Origin: Ekhidna sp.
Lineage (GTDB): Bacteria > Bacteroidota > Bacteroidia > Cytophagales > Cyclobacteriaceae
Assembly (NCBI GenBank): GCA_013214445.1
Contig: JABSPG010000033.1
Coordinates: forward strand, 1 to 15,105
DNA: 15,105 nt
Direction: 5' to 3'
The notes below the pieces were generated by a model. The model ran no database searches and was not told the origin of the DNA. It saw nothing but the letters and a program-made list of their open reading frames with translations. Positions 6,743 to 15,105 of the stretch are shown here, one piece after another (positions within the stretch are counted from its first letter, which is position 1; each line of letters begins with the position of its first letter). A program made the translations under genes and the position numbers.

Positions 6743-7567
6743 CTAGTTGCCATTCAATATTAGAGGCAATCCATCATCTCCACCACCTATCACAATCACT
6801 TTGGAATTCGGGGAATTAGCAATCTCCTTAGTCGCTTCTATTCCTCTCATTCTTAATAACTCAGGAGTCAAACTACTGTTTATTATTTTGTTCGCAGTTG
6901 CTTCTCCTTCTGCTGCAATTCTCTTTCGCTCTGCTTCACTTTTTTCTTTGTCTAACCTAAACTGATAGGCGAGCGCTTCTTGTTCTTGCTTCAGTTTATT
7001 CTCGATTGCAGTCTTGATTTGTTCAGGGAGTTTGATCGATCTGATCAATAAGCTCTTCATCTCTACTTCGTTTCCTACAGCACCGAGCACTTCTCTTGTT
7101 TCTTCCTTTATTGAAGCTTCAACTTCCGGACGCTTAGTCGAGTAGATTTCTTCTGCTGTGTAGCGACCCATCACCTGTCTTACGGTAGAGCGTGCTTCTG
7201 GAATTACCAGTCTTTGAATATAGTCCCCTCTAAAGTTCTCTTGTATCGTTCCGATTGCGTCATACTTAGGATGGAATCTAATGGTAATATCGACACTTAT
7301 GCTCAAACCATTCTTGTCTAAGACATCCATAGTCTCTTCTATTTTGCTTTCTGAGACTTCATATTTGTATATATCATTCCAAGGAGCTTTTACATGCCAA
7401 CCAGGTCCGATGATGTTTTCTTTCTCTAAGGTACCGCTAAGCGCTTTGAAAAGAACTGCTCGTTCTGATGCTTCAATTCGATAAAATATTCGATTAAATG
7501 CGGATAGTAGCACAACGAATGCTATTACTCCAATAATGACAAAGGGAAGATATCTCCTGTTATCCAT
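6743..7567 (-). CDS. prohibitin-like SPFH-domain membrane protein
   Basis: The 274-residue protein has one N-terminal membrane segment (about 8-24) and an SPFH/band 7 domain at about 27-185. This includes YRIEASERAVLF (29-40), GPGWHVKAPW (54-63) and the helix ending in IPEARSTVRQVMGRYTAEEIY (122-142). A charged coiled coil follows (about 186-228, rich in Lys, Glu and Gln), then a C-terminal tail ending in IGGGDDGLPLILNGN. Such proteins form ring-shaped scaffolds in the membrane and influence proteases and lipid domains; no enzymatic activity is expected. The ATG at 7567 is preferred because it places the membrane segment right after MDNRRYLP. An ATG at 7603 would add 12 residues. It is 54 nt downstream of the acylase gene and probably cotranscribed with it. 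Confidence 0.9.
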   Translation of the reverse strand: MDNRRYLPFVIIGVIAFVVLLSAFNRIFYRIEASERAVLFKALSGTLEKENIIGPGWHVKAPWNDIYKYEVSESKIEETMDVLDKNGLSISVDITIRFHPKYDAIGTIQENFRGDYIQRLVIPEARSTVRQVMGRYTAEEIYSTKRPEVEASIKEETREVLGAVGNEVEMKSLLIRSIKLPEQIKTAIENKLKQEQEALAYQFRLDKEKSEAERKRIAAEGEATANKIINSSLTPELLRMRGIEATKEIANSPNSKVIVIGGGDDGLPLILNGN

Positions 7568-7621
7568 GCTTTTCGATTTAAGGTTTACGAAGCGACATAA
7601 CAACTATTTCGATGGTCAGGT

Positions 7622-9982
7622 TCAGTTCGAAGGCTGAAATACTATTTTATTTTTGGATTCTTTTATGATCGAATGATTCATCTGCATCTTCCTAAATTCC
7701 CCATTAGCAAATAGGGCGGCTTGATCCTTATAATACGGACTGAAGTAGTTGCCTGATTGGCCTGTCGGAATGATACTCCAACTATTATTTCTAACATCCG
7801 AAAAATCAACAATTCTTCTTGTCGATGGACCAAACCGGATGGTTTGCGTCGGTCCGTCTTCATAAGTATAACCCATATTGTTCAATACCTCATTGCCTCC
7901 AGACACGGGATAGGTTCCTACGTTTAAGAAATCTAAAACATCTCCCATGGCGTGCTTGTGAATCAGGCTGTGCGCATTGCCCCATTTCCATTCTCTGTAG
8001 CCATCTCCCCACTCACTTACTAGTTGGTACATCGTGGTATCGAATGCTGCCTTGATGATCTGTTCGCGAGTTTCAAGCTCAGCAGTGTTTATATTGTCCC
8101 ACCAAGGGGAGTCTTCATTTAATATTAAGTGTTCCGTTGAAACCTTGTACGTATGTGTACTTTTGTACATACCCCAGAGGTCATCTCCAATCTCATCCTT
8201 AGTTGCTGATTTTACTATCTGATGGATCCATTTTTGAAATATAAGTGGACGAAAATCGTCTTTATTCAAGTTGGAATCCCAGCTTGATAGATCTTCAATC
8301 AGCTTACTTCTTTCATCGTTTTTTACTGCTTCTAATAAGATACTTTTAGTTGCCTGATGCATCTTGGATGTATTGTCAAGAAGCATAGACTTCATATCAT
8401 CGATCGAGTTTTTTTCTTTATTGTTCAAGATTTCGGCTATGCGTTCTCCACGATCGTCTGGTAGATAATAGCCGGAATAGAGTACTCCGTCGACTGTGTC
8501 AGGCTGATTATTTGCACTATGAACATAGCCCCAAGGAGGGTTTATAGCATGGGGATTTTTAGCAAATGAGTAGGAACTGTCTGGATCGTTATTCTTTTTA
8601 GAACCGTCGTAAAAAGTTTTACTTGTCTGCTCATTTTGCCGCTTGATAAGCTTCCCGACGGCCCACCAAGCAACATTACCTTCTGTATCGCCATACATGA
8701 TATTCAAACCAGGTCCATGAATCGTTGAACCAGCTTTTTCGACATCAGAAATAGATTCTGCATCTATGAAACCATAGATCGATTCAATCATGTAGTTGGT
8801 GTGACTAGATGTGACCCAATGCATGCTCACGACATCATCTAATGGTTCCTCCTTTAAGATATCGGATACTACAGGTCCATGAATTGTATGTCTAATAGTG
8901 AATTCAACAGGGTCTTGACCTTTTACTTTGATGATTTCTTTTACTGTCTGGATTTCTTTCCACTCATTATCATGGCGGTACAGATTTGAATCTTCACTGT
9001 GAATCTCCTCGATGTAGAAATCCATATCATCATTTTCGAACATGGTTATTCCTATGGCTTGTCTCTCTGAATGCATGAGTAGGGGGAAAGGTGCTCCAGG
9101 GATATGATAGCCATAATATTCACCTCCTGGAAAATGAAGATGTGATTCATACCAAACGGAAGGCTGAGCGAAACCAATATGGGGATCATTTGCTAGGATT
9201 ACCTTACCACTCTCAGTCTTTGAAGGTGAAAGTACCCAGCTATTACTTCCAATGAATTCTGGTGCCTTCATTTCCTTCAACAGGGTAAGTGTAGCCTGCG
9301 CTTGCTTGCTGTATCGATCATCGAAGGATCGAAGGGTCGATTCTCCCTCGTAGTGATAGATCTTCAAATCATTTAAGTAGGTAGAATCCAACTTCTGTGA
9401 AAGCTCAGTGAGTACTGGATCTGTTATTTGTGCATTGGAAAAACTGAAAGCCATGTAGGTTAGTGTTTCAAGTATATTTTGAATCTCAAATGGCTCTACC
9501 TCTACACCTAATATCCGATGTTCTAGAGGTTTGGGATTGTTTTCTATGTATGAATTGATTCCATCAACATATGATTGAACTAAAGGCAAGGTCCGATGAT
9601 TCCTTTGCAAGTATTGGGTAGCGGACTCTTTTGCGTAGGAACTGAGCCCCATCGTTCTTAAATACTTATCATTTTGGATCATGTCTGGACCAAATAGCTC
9701 AGAAAGCCTTCCGCTCCCAACATGACGCAGTAGATCCATTTGCCAAAGTCGCTCCATCGCATGCAGGTAGCCTAATGTGCGGTACGCATCTGCTTCTGAT
9801 TGTGAATAAATGTGTGGGATGCCAAATTCGGTGAAGTAGACCTCTGAATCACTATCAAGTCCCCCTAGTTGTAGCTCACCGGCGTAGGAGGGAGTGAGAC
9901 TGCTTTTTACATAGAAACCATATCCAATAACCGCGATAGCAACAAACAGAAGGAGGATTCCTAGAACCTTAAGAACTTTCAT
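7622..9982 (-). CDS. penicillin acylase family protein (Ntn-hydrolase), membrane anchored
   Basis: This 786-residue member of the penicillin/acyl-homoserine-lactone acylase family is made as one chain that cleaves itself. The sequence shows an N-terminal signal or anchor (about 5-22), the alpha-chain block FGIPHIYSQSEADAYRTLGYLHAMERLWQMD with the typical Arg-Leu-Trp-Gln-Met, and then GSNSWVLSPS. Ser246 should be the new N-terminal nucleophile after cleavage at Gly245. The beta chain keeps HIPGAPFPLLMH (293-304) and GYVHSANNQP (485-494), whose Asn491 fits the catalytic Asn. It acts outside the inner membrane on an amide substrate that cannot be told from sequence; beta-lactams, acyl-homoserine lactones and other acyl amides are all known for the family. 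The ATG at 9982 is chosen because an upstream one (10039) lies before a terminator hairpin. Confidence 0.93.
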   Translation of the reverse strand: MKVLKVLGILLLFVAIAVIGYGFYVKSSLTPSYAGELQLGGLDSDSEVYFTEFGIPHIYSQSEADAYRTLGYLHAMERLWQMDLLRHVGSGRLSELFGPDMIQNDKYLRTMGLSSYAKESATQYLQRNHRTLPLVQSYVDGINSYIENNPKPLEHRILGVEVEPFEIQNILETLTYMAFSFSNAQITDPVLTELSQKLDSTYLNDLKIYHYEGESTLRSFDDRYSKQAQATLTLLKEMKAPEFIGSNSWVLSPSKTESGKVILANDPHIGFAQPSVWYESHLHFPGGEYYGYHIPGAPFPLLMHSERQAIGITMFENDDMDFYIEEIHSEDSNLYRHDNEWKEIQTVKEIIKVKGQDPVEFTIRHTIHGPVVSDILKEEPLDDVVSMHWVTSSHTNYMIESIYGFIDAESISDVEKAGSTIHGPGLNIMYGDTEGNVAWWAVGKLIKRQNEQTSKTFYDGSKKNNDPDSSYSFAKNPHAINPPWGYVHSANNQPDTVDGVLYSGYYLPDDRGERIAEILNNKEKNSIDDMKSMLLDNTSKMHQATKSILLEAVKNDERSKLIEDLSSWDSNLNKDDFRPLIFQKWIHQIVKSATKDEIGDDLWGMYKSTHTYKVSTEHLILNEDSPWWDNINTAELETREQIIKAAFDTTMYQLVSEWGDGYREWKWGNAHSLIHKHAMGDVLDFLNVGTYPVSGGNEVLNNMGYTYEDGPTQTIRFGPSTRRIVDFSDVRNNSWSIIPTGQSGNYFSPYYKDQAALFANGEFRKMQMNHSIIKESKNKIVFQPSN

Positions 9983-10004
9983 AATTTGAAATTTTGAGTA
10001 AAAT

Positions 10005-10034
10005 AAAAAAGCCGTTTCATATGGAAACGGCTTT
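10005..10034 (-). terminator. intrinsic terminator after the Asp-box protein gene
   Basis: GCCGTTTC (10011-10018) pairs with GAAACGGC (10024-10031) and extends by three A-T pairs, giving an 11-bp stem with a 5-nt loop. In the minus-strand direction it is followed by a run of six T. It starts 22 nt after the stop codon at 10057-10059 and ends 22 nt before the acylase start codon, so read-through here may control acylase expression. Confidence 0.88.
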
Positions 10035-10056
10035 AGCAATTAGTTTTCGATCTTCA

Positions 10057-13000
10057 TTACTCGTCGATGAATTCTTCGAAAGACTTGAATTCAATACTAG
10101 TAATCTCTTTTCCTTCCATGAATTTCTCCATCTTAGGTACACGCTTACTTTGGATATAGCTGAAATCATTCTTAGCCTTATCAAAACGTTCCTCCAGAAG
10201 CTTTAAGTTGGCTAATTCGGAATCTGAAGGAGCCTCGAAGCTGCCGGCGATCTTAGCGTAAAGGGTAGCCAGTTTTCCTCTTAGTTGTGGTTCAGCTGAG
10301 TCAACATAATTGTCACCTGTTGTCACAACTAAAGTTTCTTTTAGCTCATTGAGGTCTTCAATTACCGCATCAGCTGATTTGCTTCCTCCGTTTTCTTTTA
10401 CTTCCTCTGCCTTTGCAATGATCTCGTCCATTTGATAAACCATGTATGCCAACTGCTCAGACATGTCATATAGTTTAATCACTGTTTCCTGATTTGCTAT
10501 TCTTTCAGCATCAGTTATGGTAGACTTAGGGTCATTTACCAGAGTAATGTTGGTTGAAAACGTCTCTTTACCCTTGGTCATCACTACCTTGTAGTCTCCG
10601 GCAGGCATTCTTGGAGAAGTGAATCCACCGAATGCAAATGACTTGCCTTTAGCAAGTTTTGGAGGTCTAATCAACCCATTCCAAGTAACTACATTGATGC
10701 CCTTTGACTTTCCGGGAGCAATTTCTGTAAGCTTATTTCCGCTCATATCCTGAACCTCCATATTCATCTTACCGAAGATGTGCTTCTTCTTCAAGTAGTA
10801 GGTCACTTTAACATCGTTCGAACCATTTGCTCCAACAAATTCCATCTCTGTGGCAGTACCACCGAATGGACTCGTCTCTTCAATGATTGCCGGTTTGCTT
10901 TCAAAGAAATGAACGTTTTTAGCAAGAACTTCTTGAGTGATTTCTCTTAGTGGACTTACGTCATCAATGATAATTACTCCACGTCCGTGCGTTCCTAAAA
11001 CTATATCGTTTGTTTGCTTTTGCATTTCAAGGTGATGAACCGCTACTGGAGGCATGTTATTGGTAAATTGGTTCCAATTCTTACCACCATTCACAGTGAC
11101 ATACAGTCCAAATTCAGTTCCTAAGAAAAGAAGATCTTCGTTCTCGAAATCCTCCTGGATGCAACGCGTAAATCCGTAAATGTCATCGGTCACGATAGAG
11201 GACCATGTCTGTCCATAATCTGTAGTCTTGAAAACATATGGACTCATATCACCCATCGTGTGACCATCTAGCACAGCATACGCTGTTCCTTCATTATGGA
11301 CACTTGCCTCAATATGATATACCCATAAATTACTAGGAACTCCATCTGGTAGATTCCCAGAGGTATTTGTCCAGCTTTTTCCACCATCTTTGGTAACCTG
11401 AATGTTGCCATCATCTGTACCTACCCAAATTACGCTTTCGTTTAATGGTGACTCAACAATGGAGAAGATGGTACAGTGATTCTCTGCACCAGAGTTGTCT
11501 TTTGACAATCCTCCTGAATCCTCTTGGTTCTGTTTTGCAGGATCATTGGTTGTCAAGTCTGGAGAAATAACCTTCCAGGTATTTCCCATATCTTCAGAAA
11601 TATGAAGGTATTGGCTACCCATGTAAAAACGATCTGGCTGCTTTTCGCTAATAGCCATCGGTGCATTCCAGTTAAACCTCAACTTGTCTTCACTCTTGGT
11701 TTGTAGAGGTTGAATAGTTTTAGTGGACTGTGTTTCCATATTGTAACGCCAAACATTATCAGCACCTTGCATCTCTGAATATAAGATTTTTTTGGTTGGG
11801 TGTCTTAACACTCTGAAACCGTCACCATAACCTACAACATTCCAGTCTCGTGCTTCTACACCTCCTGGTGAGGATGATGGTCCATACCAAGAACCATTGT
11901 CTTGAAGTCCACCATACACATTGTATGGTTCCTCATTATCAACGCTGATTTGGTAAAACTGCGATAGGGGAAGATTTGCAACAATTTCCATGGTGTTAGA
12001 CCCATCCCACGTTCTGTATACACCTCCATCAGTACCAACATACATTCTGTCAGAATTCTTAATGTCAAATAAGATATCATGAATATCAGCATGCATGTTA
12101 CCCATAGATTTAAAGGTTTTACCTCCATCTCGGCTGATTGATCCGAAAAGACCTGCTTTGACCACCACGTCAGGATCACGTGGATCTATTACGATTCGAG
12201 AGAAGTAGAAAGGCCTTACAACCAAGCCGAAATCACTATTTAGGTGTTCCCAGTTTGCTCCTGCATCAGATGATTTGTACAATCCTCTCTTATCCTCATC
12301 CTCGGTTTCAAGTACTGCATACAAAATTTTGCTATCAGATGGAGCTACCGAAATGGCAATTCTACCCAATTTCCCTGCAGGGAACCCATTGTGGATCTTA
12401 TTCCAAGTGGATCCACCGTCGGTAGATTTGTAAAGTGCACTTTTGTTTCCTCCTGAGTTGAATGACCAACCTGTTCTTCTAAATTCCCACATCGAAGCGT
12501 ATAACGTGTTTGGATCATTGGGATCCATAATTACGTCACCGCAACCTGTGGTCTGGTCGATGTATAGAATTTTATCCCACGTAGCACCGCCATCGGTAGA
12601 TTTATAAACGCCTCGTTCTTCACTATCACCCCAAAGTGCACCCAAAACACCAACATACATGATATCTGTGTTTTCTGGATGGATTTCGATACTACTGATC
12701 CGCTCTGATTTGTCAAAACCTGCTTTGGTCCAGTTTACTCCACCATCTATCGATTTGTATAAACCATCTCCTACTGAAACACTATTTCTGGTCCATATCT
12801 CACCTGTACCGACCCATATTTTGTTGTCTGGATCTTTGGGGTCAAGTTTTACTTTACCAATAGACTGCACATTGTCGTCGAAAATCGGTTGGAATGATGC
12901 TCCACCATTAGAGGATTTCCAGACACCACCACCGGCAGAACCTACATAAATGATTCGATCATTTGTTGGGTGGCCCTCCAGGTCGATTACTCGACCACTC

Positions 13001-13131
13001 ATGAGTGCAGGTCCAATGTGTCGTGCTTTAAGATCTCCGAAGAGCTCTTTTCCCTTCAATACAATTTCTTCTTGAGCATGTCCTAGGAAGAAACTGCCAA
13101 AAACAATTAGTGATAAATAAATCCTTTTCAT
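10057..13131 (-). CDS. secreted sortilin/VPS10-like Asp-box beta-propeller protein
   Basis: The 1024-residue protein starts with a signal peptide (MKRIYLSLIVFGSFFLGHAQ, cleavage near Gln20). Residues about 40-725 form beta-propeller repeats with at least ten Asp-boxes, each of the form Ser/Thr-x-Asp/Asn-x-Gly-x-Thr/Ser-Trp/Phe. They begin at 73, 127, 178, 236, 287, 333, 512, 580, 636 and 679, with a degenerate one near 374. Residues about 770-865 look like a beta-sandwich (GDYKVVMTKGKETFSTNITL), and about 870-1024 is a charged helical region. The family is common in Bacteroidota as VPS10/BNR-like proteins of unknown substrate. I see no catalytic residues of a sialidase or a peptidase. There is no type IX secretion C-terminal domain; the protein ends in EEFIDE. 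It lies 12 nt after the LolA-like gene. Confidence 0.9.
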   Translation of the reverse strand: MKRIYLSLIVFGSFFLGHAQEEIVLKGKELFGDLKARHIGPALMSGRVIDLEGHPTNDRIIYVGSAGGGVWKSSNGGASFQPIFDDNVQSIGKVKLDPKDPDNKIWVGTGEIWTRNSVSVGDGLYKSIDGGVNWTKAGFDKSERISSIEIHPENTDIMYVGVLGALWGDSEERGVYKSTDGGATWDKILYIDQTTGCGDVIMDPNDPNTLYASMWEFRRTGWSFNSGGNKSALYKSTDGGSTWNKIHNGFPAGKLGRIAISVAPSDSKILYAVLETEDEDKRGLYKSSDAGANWEHLNSDFGLVVRPFYFSRIVIDPRDPDVVVKAGLFGSISRDGGKTFKSMGNMHADIHDILFDIKNSDRMYVGTDGGVYRTWDGSNTMEIVANLPLSQFYQISVDNEEPYNVYGGLQDNGSWYGPSSSPGGVEARDWNVVGYGDGFRVLRHPTKKILYSEMQGADNVWRYNMETQSTKTIQPLQTKSEDKLRFNWNAPMAISEKQPDRFYMGSQYLHISEDMGNTWKVISPDLTTNDPAKQNQEDSGGLSKDNSGAENHCTIFSIVESPLNESVIWVGTDDGNIQVTKDGGKSWTNTSGNLPDGVPSNLWVYHIEASVHNEGTAYAVLDGHTMGDMSPYVFKTTDYGQTWSSIVTDDIYGFTRCIQEDFENEDLLFLGTEFGLYVTVNGGKNWNQFTNNMPPVAVHHLEMQKQTNDIVLGTHGRGVIIIDDVSPLREITQEVLAKNVHFFESKPAIIEETSPFGGTATEMEFVGANGSNDVKVTYYLKKKHIFGKMNMEVQDMSGNKLTEIAPGKSKGINVVTWNGLIRPPKLAKGKSFAFGGFTSPRMPAGDYKVVMTKGKETFSTNITLVNDPKSTITDAERIANQETVIKLYDMSEQLAYMVYQMDEIIAKAEEVKENGGSKSADAVIEDLNELKETLVVTTGDNYVDSAEPQLRGKLATLYAKIAGSFEAPSDSELANLKLLEERFDKAKNDFSYIQSKRVPKMEKFMEGKEITSIEFKSFEEFIDE

Positions 13132-13143
13132 CAGCTGACGTCT

Positions 13144-13917
13144 TTATTCTCCTCCTTCTTCTGCTGTTGCAGGAAATGCGAACAAAGTATCATCAATCTC
13201 AGGATTAAGTTCGATAGATTCGATCATTAATGGCTGAGAAGGACCGTCTTTGATTCCTTGAGTCATGGAAAATGGAAAGTACAAACCATCCACTTCTTGA
13301 TAGTCACTCATCGTGTTTCTACTGATTGAGCCTGCCTGAGGACCTGATTTAATTTCTTGGTCAACTGCTAATGGGACAAACGATTCAGATTCGAAGTAGT
13401 GGAAAGAAACATCTTCTACTTCTTCACCATCAAGCATTCTTGGCTCCTTTGTAAGCTTAACTTTGTAGGTTTCAGCACCATCTATAGTCTCGGTTCCCAT
13501 CAATTCTACGGTGTAGCCTTTCTCTTTGTAGTCTAGGAATGAATCAGGGAAATCATTTGCATCCAATTTCATGTTTTCAGTGGTCTCCGTATCTGATTTT
13601 TCAGCTTTCATGGATTGGAAGTTGGTACCCCAAAGCGTTTCTCCATCATACACACCTTGCATAAGGGTCATCCCTTGAAAAGTGATTTTGGTAAACTGTT
13701 TACCATCAGCTAGTTGAACAAGCTCCAAGGGGATTTCCATGCCACCTTGATTTACCTTGGCCACCATCTTTACACCTTTGACATTTCGCCAGGCCTCTTT
13801 TCCACCTGTGTTTTCTAAGTACCCATCAATGATTTCATCAACAGTTACGTCTTGCGCACTAGTGCTGACGAAAGTGACAAGAGCCAACACTGCGAATAGT
13901 GATTTTAATGTTTTCAT
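13144..13917 (-). CDS. LolA-like (outer-membrane lipoprotein-sorting-like) periplasmic protein
   Basis: The 257-residue protein has a signal peptide (MKTLKSLFAVLALVTFVSTSAQ, cleavage near 21-22). Its N-terminal helix VDEIIDGYLENTGGKEAWRNVKGVKMVAKV is typical of LolA/LolB-fold proteins of Bacteroidota. The rest alternates strands: an unclosed beta-barrel with YKVKLTKEP (148-156), YFESESFVPLAVDQE (171-185), DYQEVDGLYFPFSMTQ (202-217) and IESIELNPEIDDTLFAFP (232-249). Members bind lipids or lipoproteins in a hydrophobic cleft, but this one is not necessarily the housekeeping LolA. It is the first gene of the minus-strand operon and is followed after 12 nt by the Asp-box protein, which suggests a shared envelope role. 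The last residues (AEEGGE) are acidic. The fold assignment is by sequence pattern, so its exact role is open. Confidence 0.8.
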   Translation of the reverse strand: MKTLKSLFAVLALVTFVSTSAQDVTVDEIIDGYLENTGGKEAWRNVKGVKMVAKVNQGGMEIPLELVQLADGKQFTKITFQGMTLMQGVYDGETLWGTNFQSMKAEKSDTETTENMKLDANDFPDSFLDYKEKGYTVELMGTETIDGAETYKVKLTKEPRMLDGEEVEDVSFHYFESESFVPLAVDQEIKSGPQAGSISRNTMSDYQEVDGLYFPFSMTQGIKDGPSQPLMIESIELNPEIDDTLFAFPATAEEGGE

Positions 13918-14096
13918 AATTTAATTTTTGCTAATAGTACGCAATTTAAAATTCTAAGGATAAACTATTTGAAATTATCCTGTTAACCGGTGTTAATATT
14001 GATTGAATGGTAATGTGTTTTATGCCTTGGGAGTAAAATAATTAATTGCTTCATTCTCGTGATTTTTTGCGTTTACAGACTTTAACTTTGGGTTTC
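13918..14096. other. intergenic region between the divergent LolA-like gene and holA
   Basis: This 179-nt AT-rich region must hold both promoters. It contains an inverted repeat TTAAC-CGGT-GTTAA (13983-13996), a possible operator. The holA -7 box lies at its right end. No convincing -7/-33 pair is visible for the minus-strand gene, and there is no terminator. Confidence 0.6.
14083..14090 (+). promoter_or_regulatory. possible -7 box (TAnnTTTG) of holA
   Basis: TAACTTTG is a full match to the Bacteroidota -7 consensus and ends 6 nt before the holA ATG. The nearest TTTG upstream (14066-14069) leaves only 13 nt between the boxes, shorter than usual. If real, the transcript would have almost no leader. 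Confidence 0.35.
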
Positions 14097-15105
14097 ATGT
14101 CTAAGGAATTTTCTCAGATACTAAAAGACGTAAGCGCAAACCAATTTGCACCTATCTATTTCCTACAAGGAGAGGAGACTTTTTTCATTGACAGTATCGT
14201 GAAAATCATTGAAGAGAACGCTCTGGAAGAGAGTCAGAAGGGTTTTAATCAAGTGGTTTTGTATGGAAAAGATACTAACCTAGCTGAGGTGCTTGGAGCT
14301 GCTAAGAGGTATCCAATGATGGGGGAGAGGCAAGTGGTAATTGTGAAAGAAGCACAGGAGATACGTGAGTGGACCAAGGAAGATAGGCAGGCCCTAATAC
14401 TCAATTACCTTGAAAATCCGTTAGCAAGTACGATTCTGGTTTTTGCTTATAAGTACAAGTCCATAGATAAACGTACCAAGTTTGGTAAGGCTGTAGAAAA
14501 GCACTCTGTTTTTTTGAATGCGAAGAAACTGTACGATAATCAAATTCCGGACTGGATTCACAGTTACTGCAAGTCAAAGAATGTGAATATTGATCAAAGG
14601 GCAGTTTTGATGCTCTCTGAAAGTATAGGCAATAATCTGCAGCGACTTGCGAATGAAATTGAGAAGCTTCTTTTAAATGTTAAAGAAGGTCAGCCTATCG
14701 ATGAGGCGATGGTTCAGAGATATGTAGGTATTAGTAAAGACTACAATATTTTCGAATTACAGAATGCTTTAAGTGCTCTAGATCGAAAGAAAGCATTTAA
14801 GATTGTGGATTACTTTGCCTCCAATCCCGGTAATAATCCCATGGTATTAACTATCTATAGCCTTTTCTCCTACTTCAGTAAGCTATTGCTCATTCATCAC
14901 TCAAGTGATAAAAATGAAAGAGCTTTGGCATCCGCTATAGGAGTGAACCCCTTCTTTGTCAAAGACTATTTGAAAGCAGCTCGAAATTACCCACTTGGGA
15001 AGGTTGTAGAAAACATTAAGTTTTTACATGAGGCAGATATGCAATCAAAAGGAATTGGACATGCTACGAAAAAGGAAGGTCCAGTGCTTACTGAGTTGGT
15101 CTACA
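14097..15105 (+). CDS. holA: DNA polymerase III subunit delta, 3' end cut off
   Basis: This subunit of the clamp loader opens the beta sliding clamp during replication. The 336 codons present cover nearly the whole protein, whose usual length is about 340. The N-terminus MSKEFSQILKDVSANQFAP leads into the conserved IYFLQGEETFFID (20-32). Then come FNQVVLYGKD (50-59), RYPMMGERQVVIVKEAQEI (71-89) and the mid-protein block SKDYNIFELQNALSALDRKKA, all characteristic of Bacteroidota HolA. The C-terminal helical collar region (NNPMVLTIYSLFSYFSKLLLIHH onward) is present. The frame stays open to the window edge (LTELVY), where only a few residues should be missing. The ATG at 14097 is the only start that keeps the conserved N-terminus. 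The gene is divergent from the LolA-like gene. Confidence 0.94.
   Translation, partial: MSKEFSQILKDVSANQFAPIYFLQGEETFFIDSIVKIIEENALEESQKGFNQVVLYGKDTNLAEVLGAAKRYPMMGERQVVIVKEAQEIREWTKEDRQALILNYLENPLASTILVFAYKYKSIDKRTKFGKAVEKHSVFLNAKKLYDNQIPDWIHSYCKSKNVNIDQRAVLMLSESIGNNLQRLANEIEKLLLNVKEGQPIDEAMVQRYVGISKDYNIFELQNALSALDRKKAFKIVDYFASNPGNNPMVLTIYSLFSYFSKLLLIHHSSDKNERALASAIGVNPFFVKDYLKAARNYPLGKVVENIKFLHEADMQSKGIGHATKKEGPVLTELVY

Noticed and set aside
9983..10039. Longer acylase start at 10039
   Set aside because: The added 19 residues are encoded by the terminator hairpin of the upstream gene and precede a normal signal/anchor sequence that already starts with Met-Lys at 9982.
10057..10300. Type IX secretion C-terminal sorting domain on the Asp-box protein
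   Set aside because: The C-terminal 150 residues are charged and helical. None of the Gly-rich beta-strand pattern or the terminal basic residues of such domains is present.
11856..12179. Overlapping open frames inside the Asp-box protein, acylase and other long genes
   Set aside because: They are shadows of the strong coding frames, with no start context, domain or codon pattern of their own.
12400..13000. Recurring DNA similarity in the Asp-box gene as a possible repeat or CRISPR-like array
   Set aside because: The repeated bits encode Asp-box motifs in frame at irregular spacing, so they are protein repeats and not a DNA array.

Overview
The window comes from a member of the Bacteroidota, most likely a marine-type cytophagian. 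The evidence is a moderately low GC content, almost no Shine-Dalgarno sequences, TAnnTTTG-type promoter boxes, a Bacteroidota-style YpdA and HolA, and several proteins with short signal peptides ending in Ala-Gln. It is essentially a housekeeping chromosomal region. I see no mobile element, CRISPR array, tRNA or rRNA, and no sign of recent transfer.

Layout. (1) At the left edge, on the minus strand, lies the 5' part of a YpdA-type flavoprotein reductase. (2) Divergent from it is a tightly packed plus-strand operon: etfB, etfA, a bifunctional-nuclease-domain protein and a concentrative nucleoside transporter, each joined by a 1-nt gap or overlap. A tandem FKBP lipoprotein gene follows 51 nt later and carries a single-base frameshift. 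(3) A strong bidirectional terminator at about 5334-5366 separates this from convergent minus-strand genes. In their transcription order these are a LolA-like periplasmic protein, a 1024-residue Asp-box (sortilin/BNR) beta-propeller protein, an intrinsic terminator, a penicillin-acylase-family hydrolase, a prohibitin-like SPFH protein and citrate synthase. (4) At the right edge, on the plus strand, is holA (DNA polymerase III delta), lacking only its last few codons.

How the genes fit together. EtfAB collects electrons from acyl-CoA and other dehydrogenases, and citrate synthase consumes the acetyl-CoA, so both belong to central oxidative metabolism. The nuclease and the nucleoside transporter may be linked through nucleotide salvage, but only their adjacency supports this. 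The Asp-box protein and the LolA-like protein are both exported and lie 12 nt apart, so they probably work together in the envelope. The acylase and the prohibitin-like protein both carry one N-terminal membrane segment and are adjacent.

The most notable points are four. The FKBP gene has lost one base at exactly the codon for its FKBP Tyr82 equivalent, as shown by comparison with its own second repeat. YpdA has Ile where the firmicute enzymes have the active-site Cys14. EtfA has Lys where the FAD-stacking Arg normally sits. The acylase start lies too close behind a terminator to have its own promoter. I found no convincing undescribed multi-gene system here.
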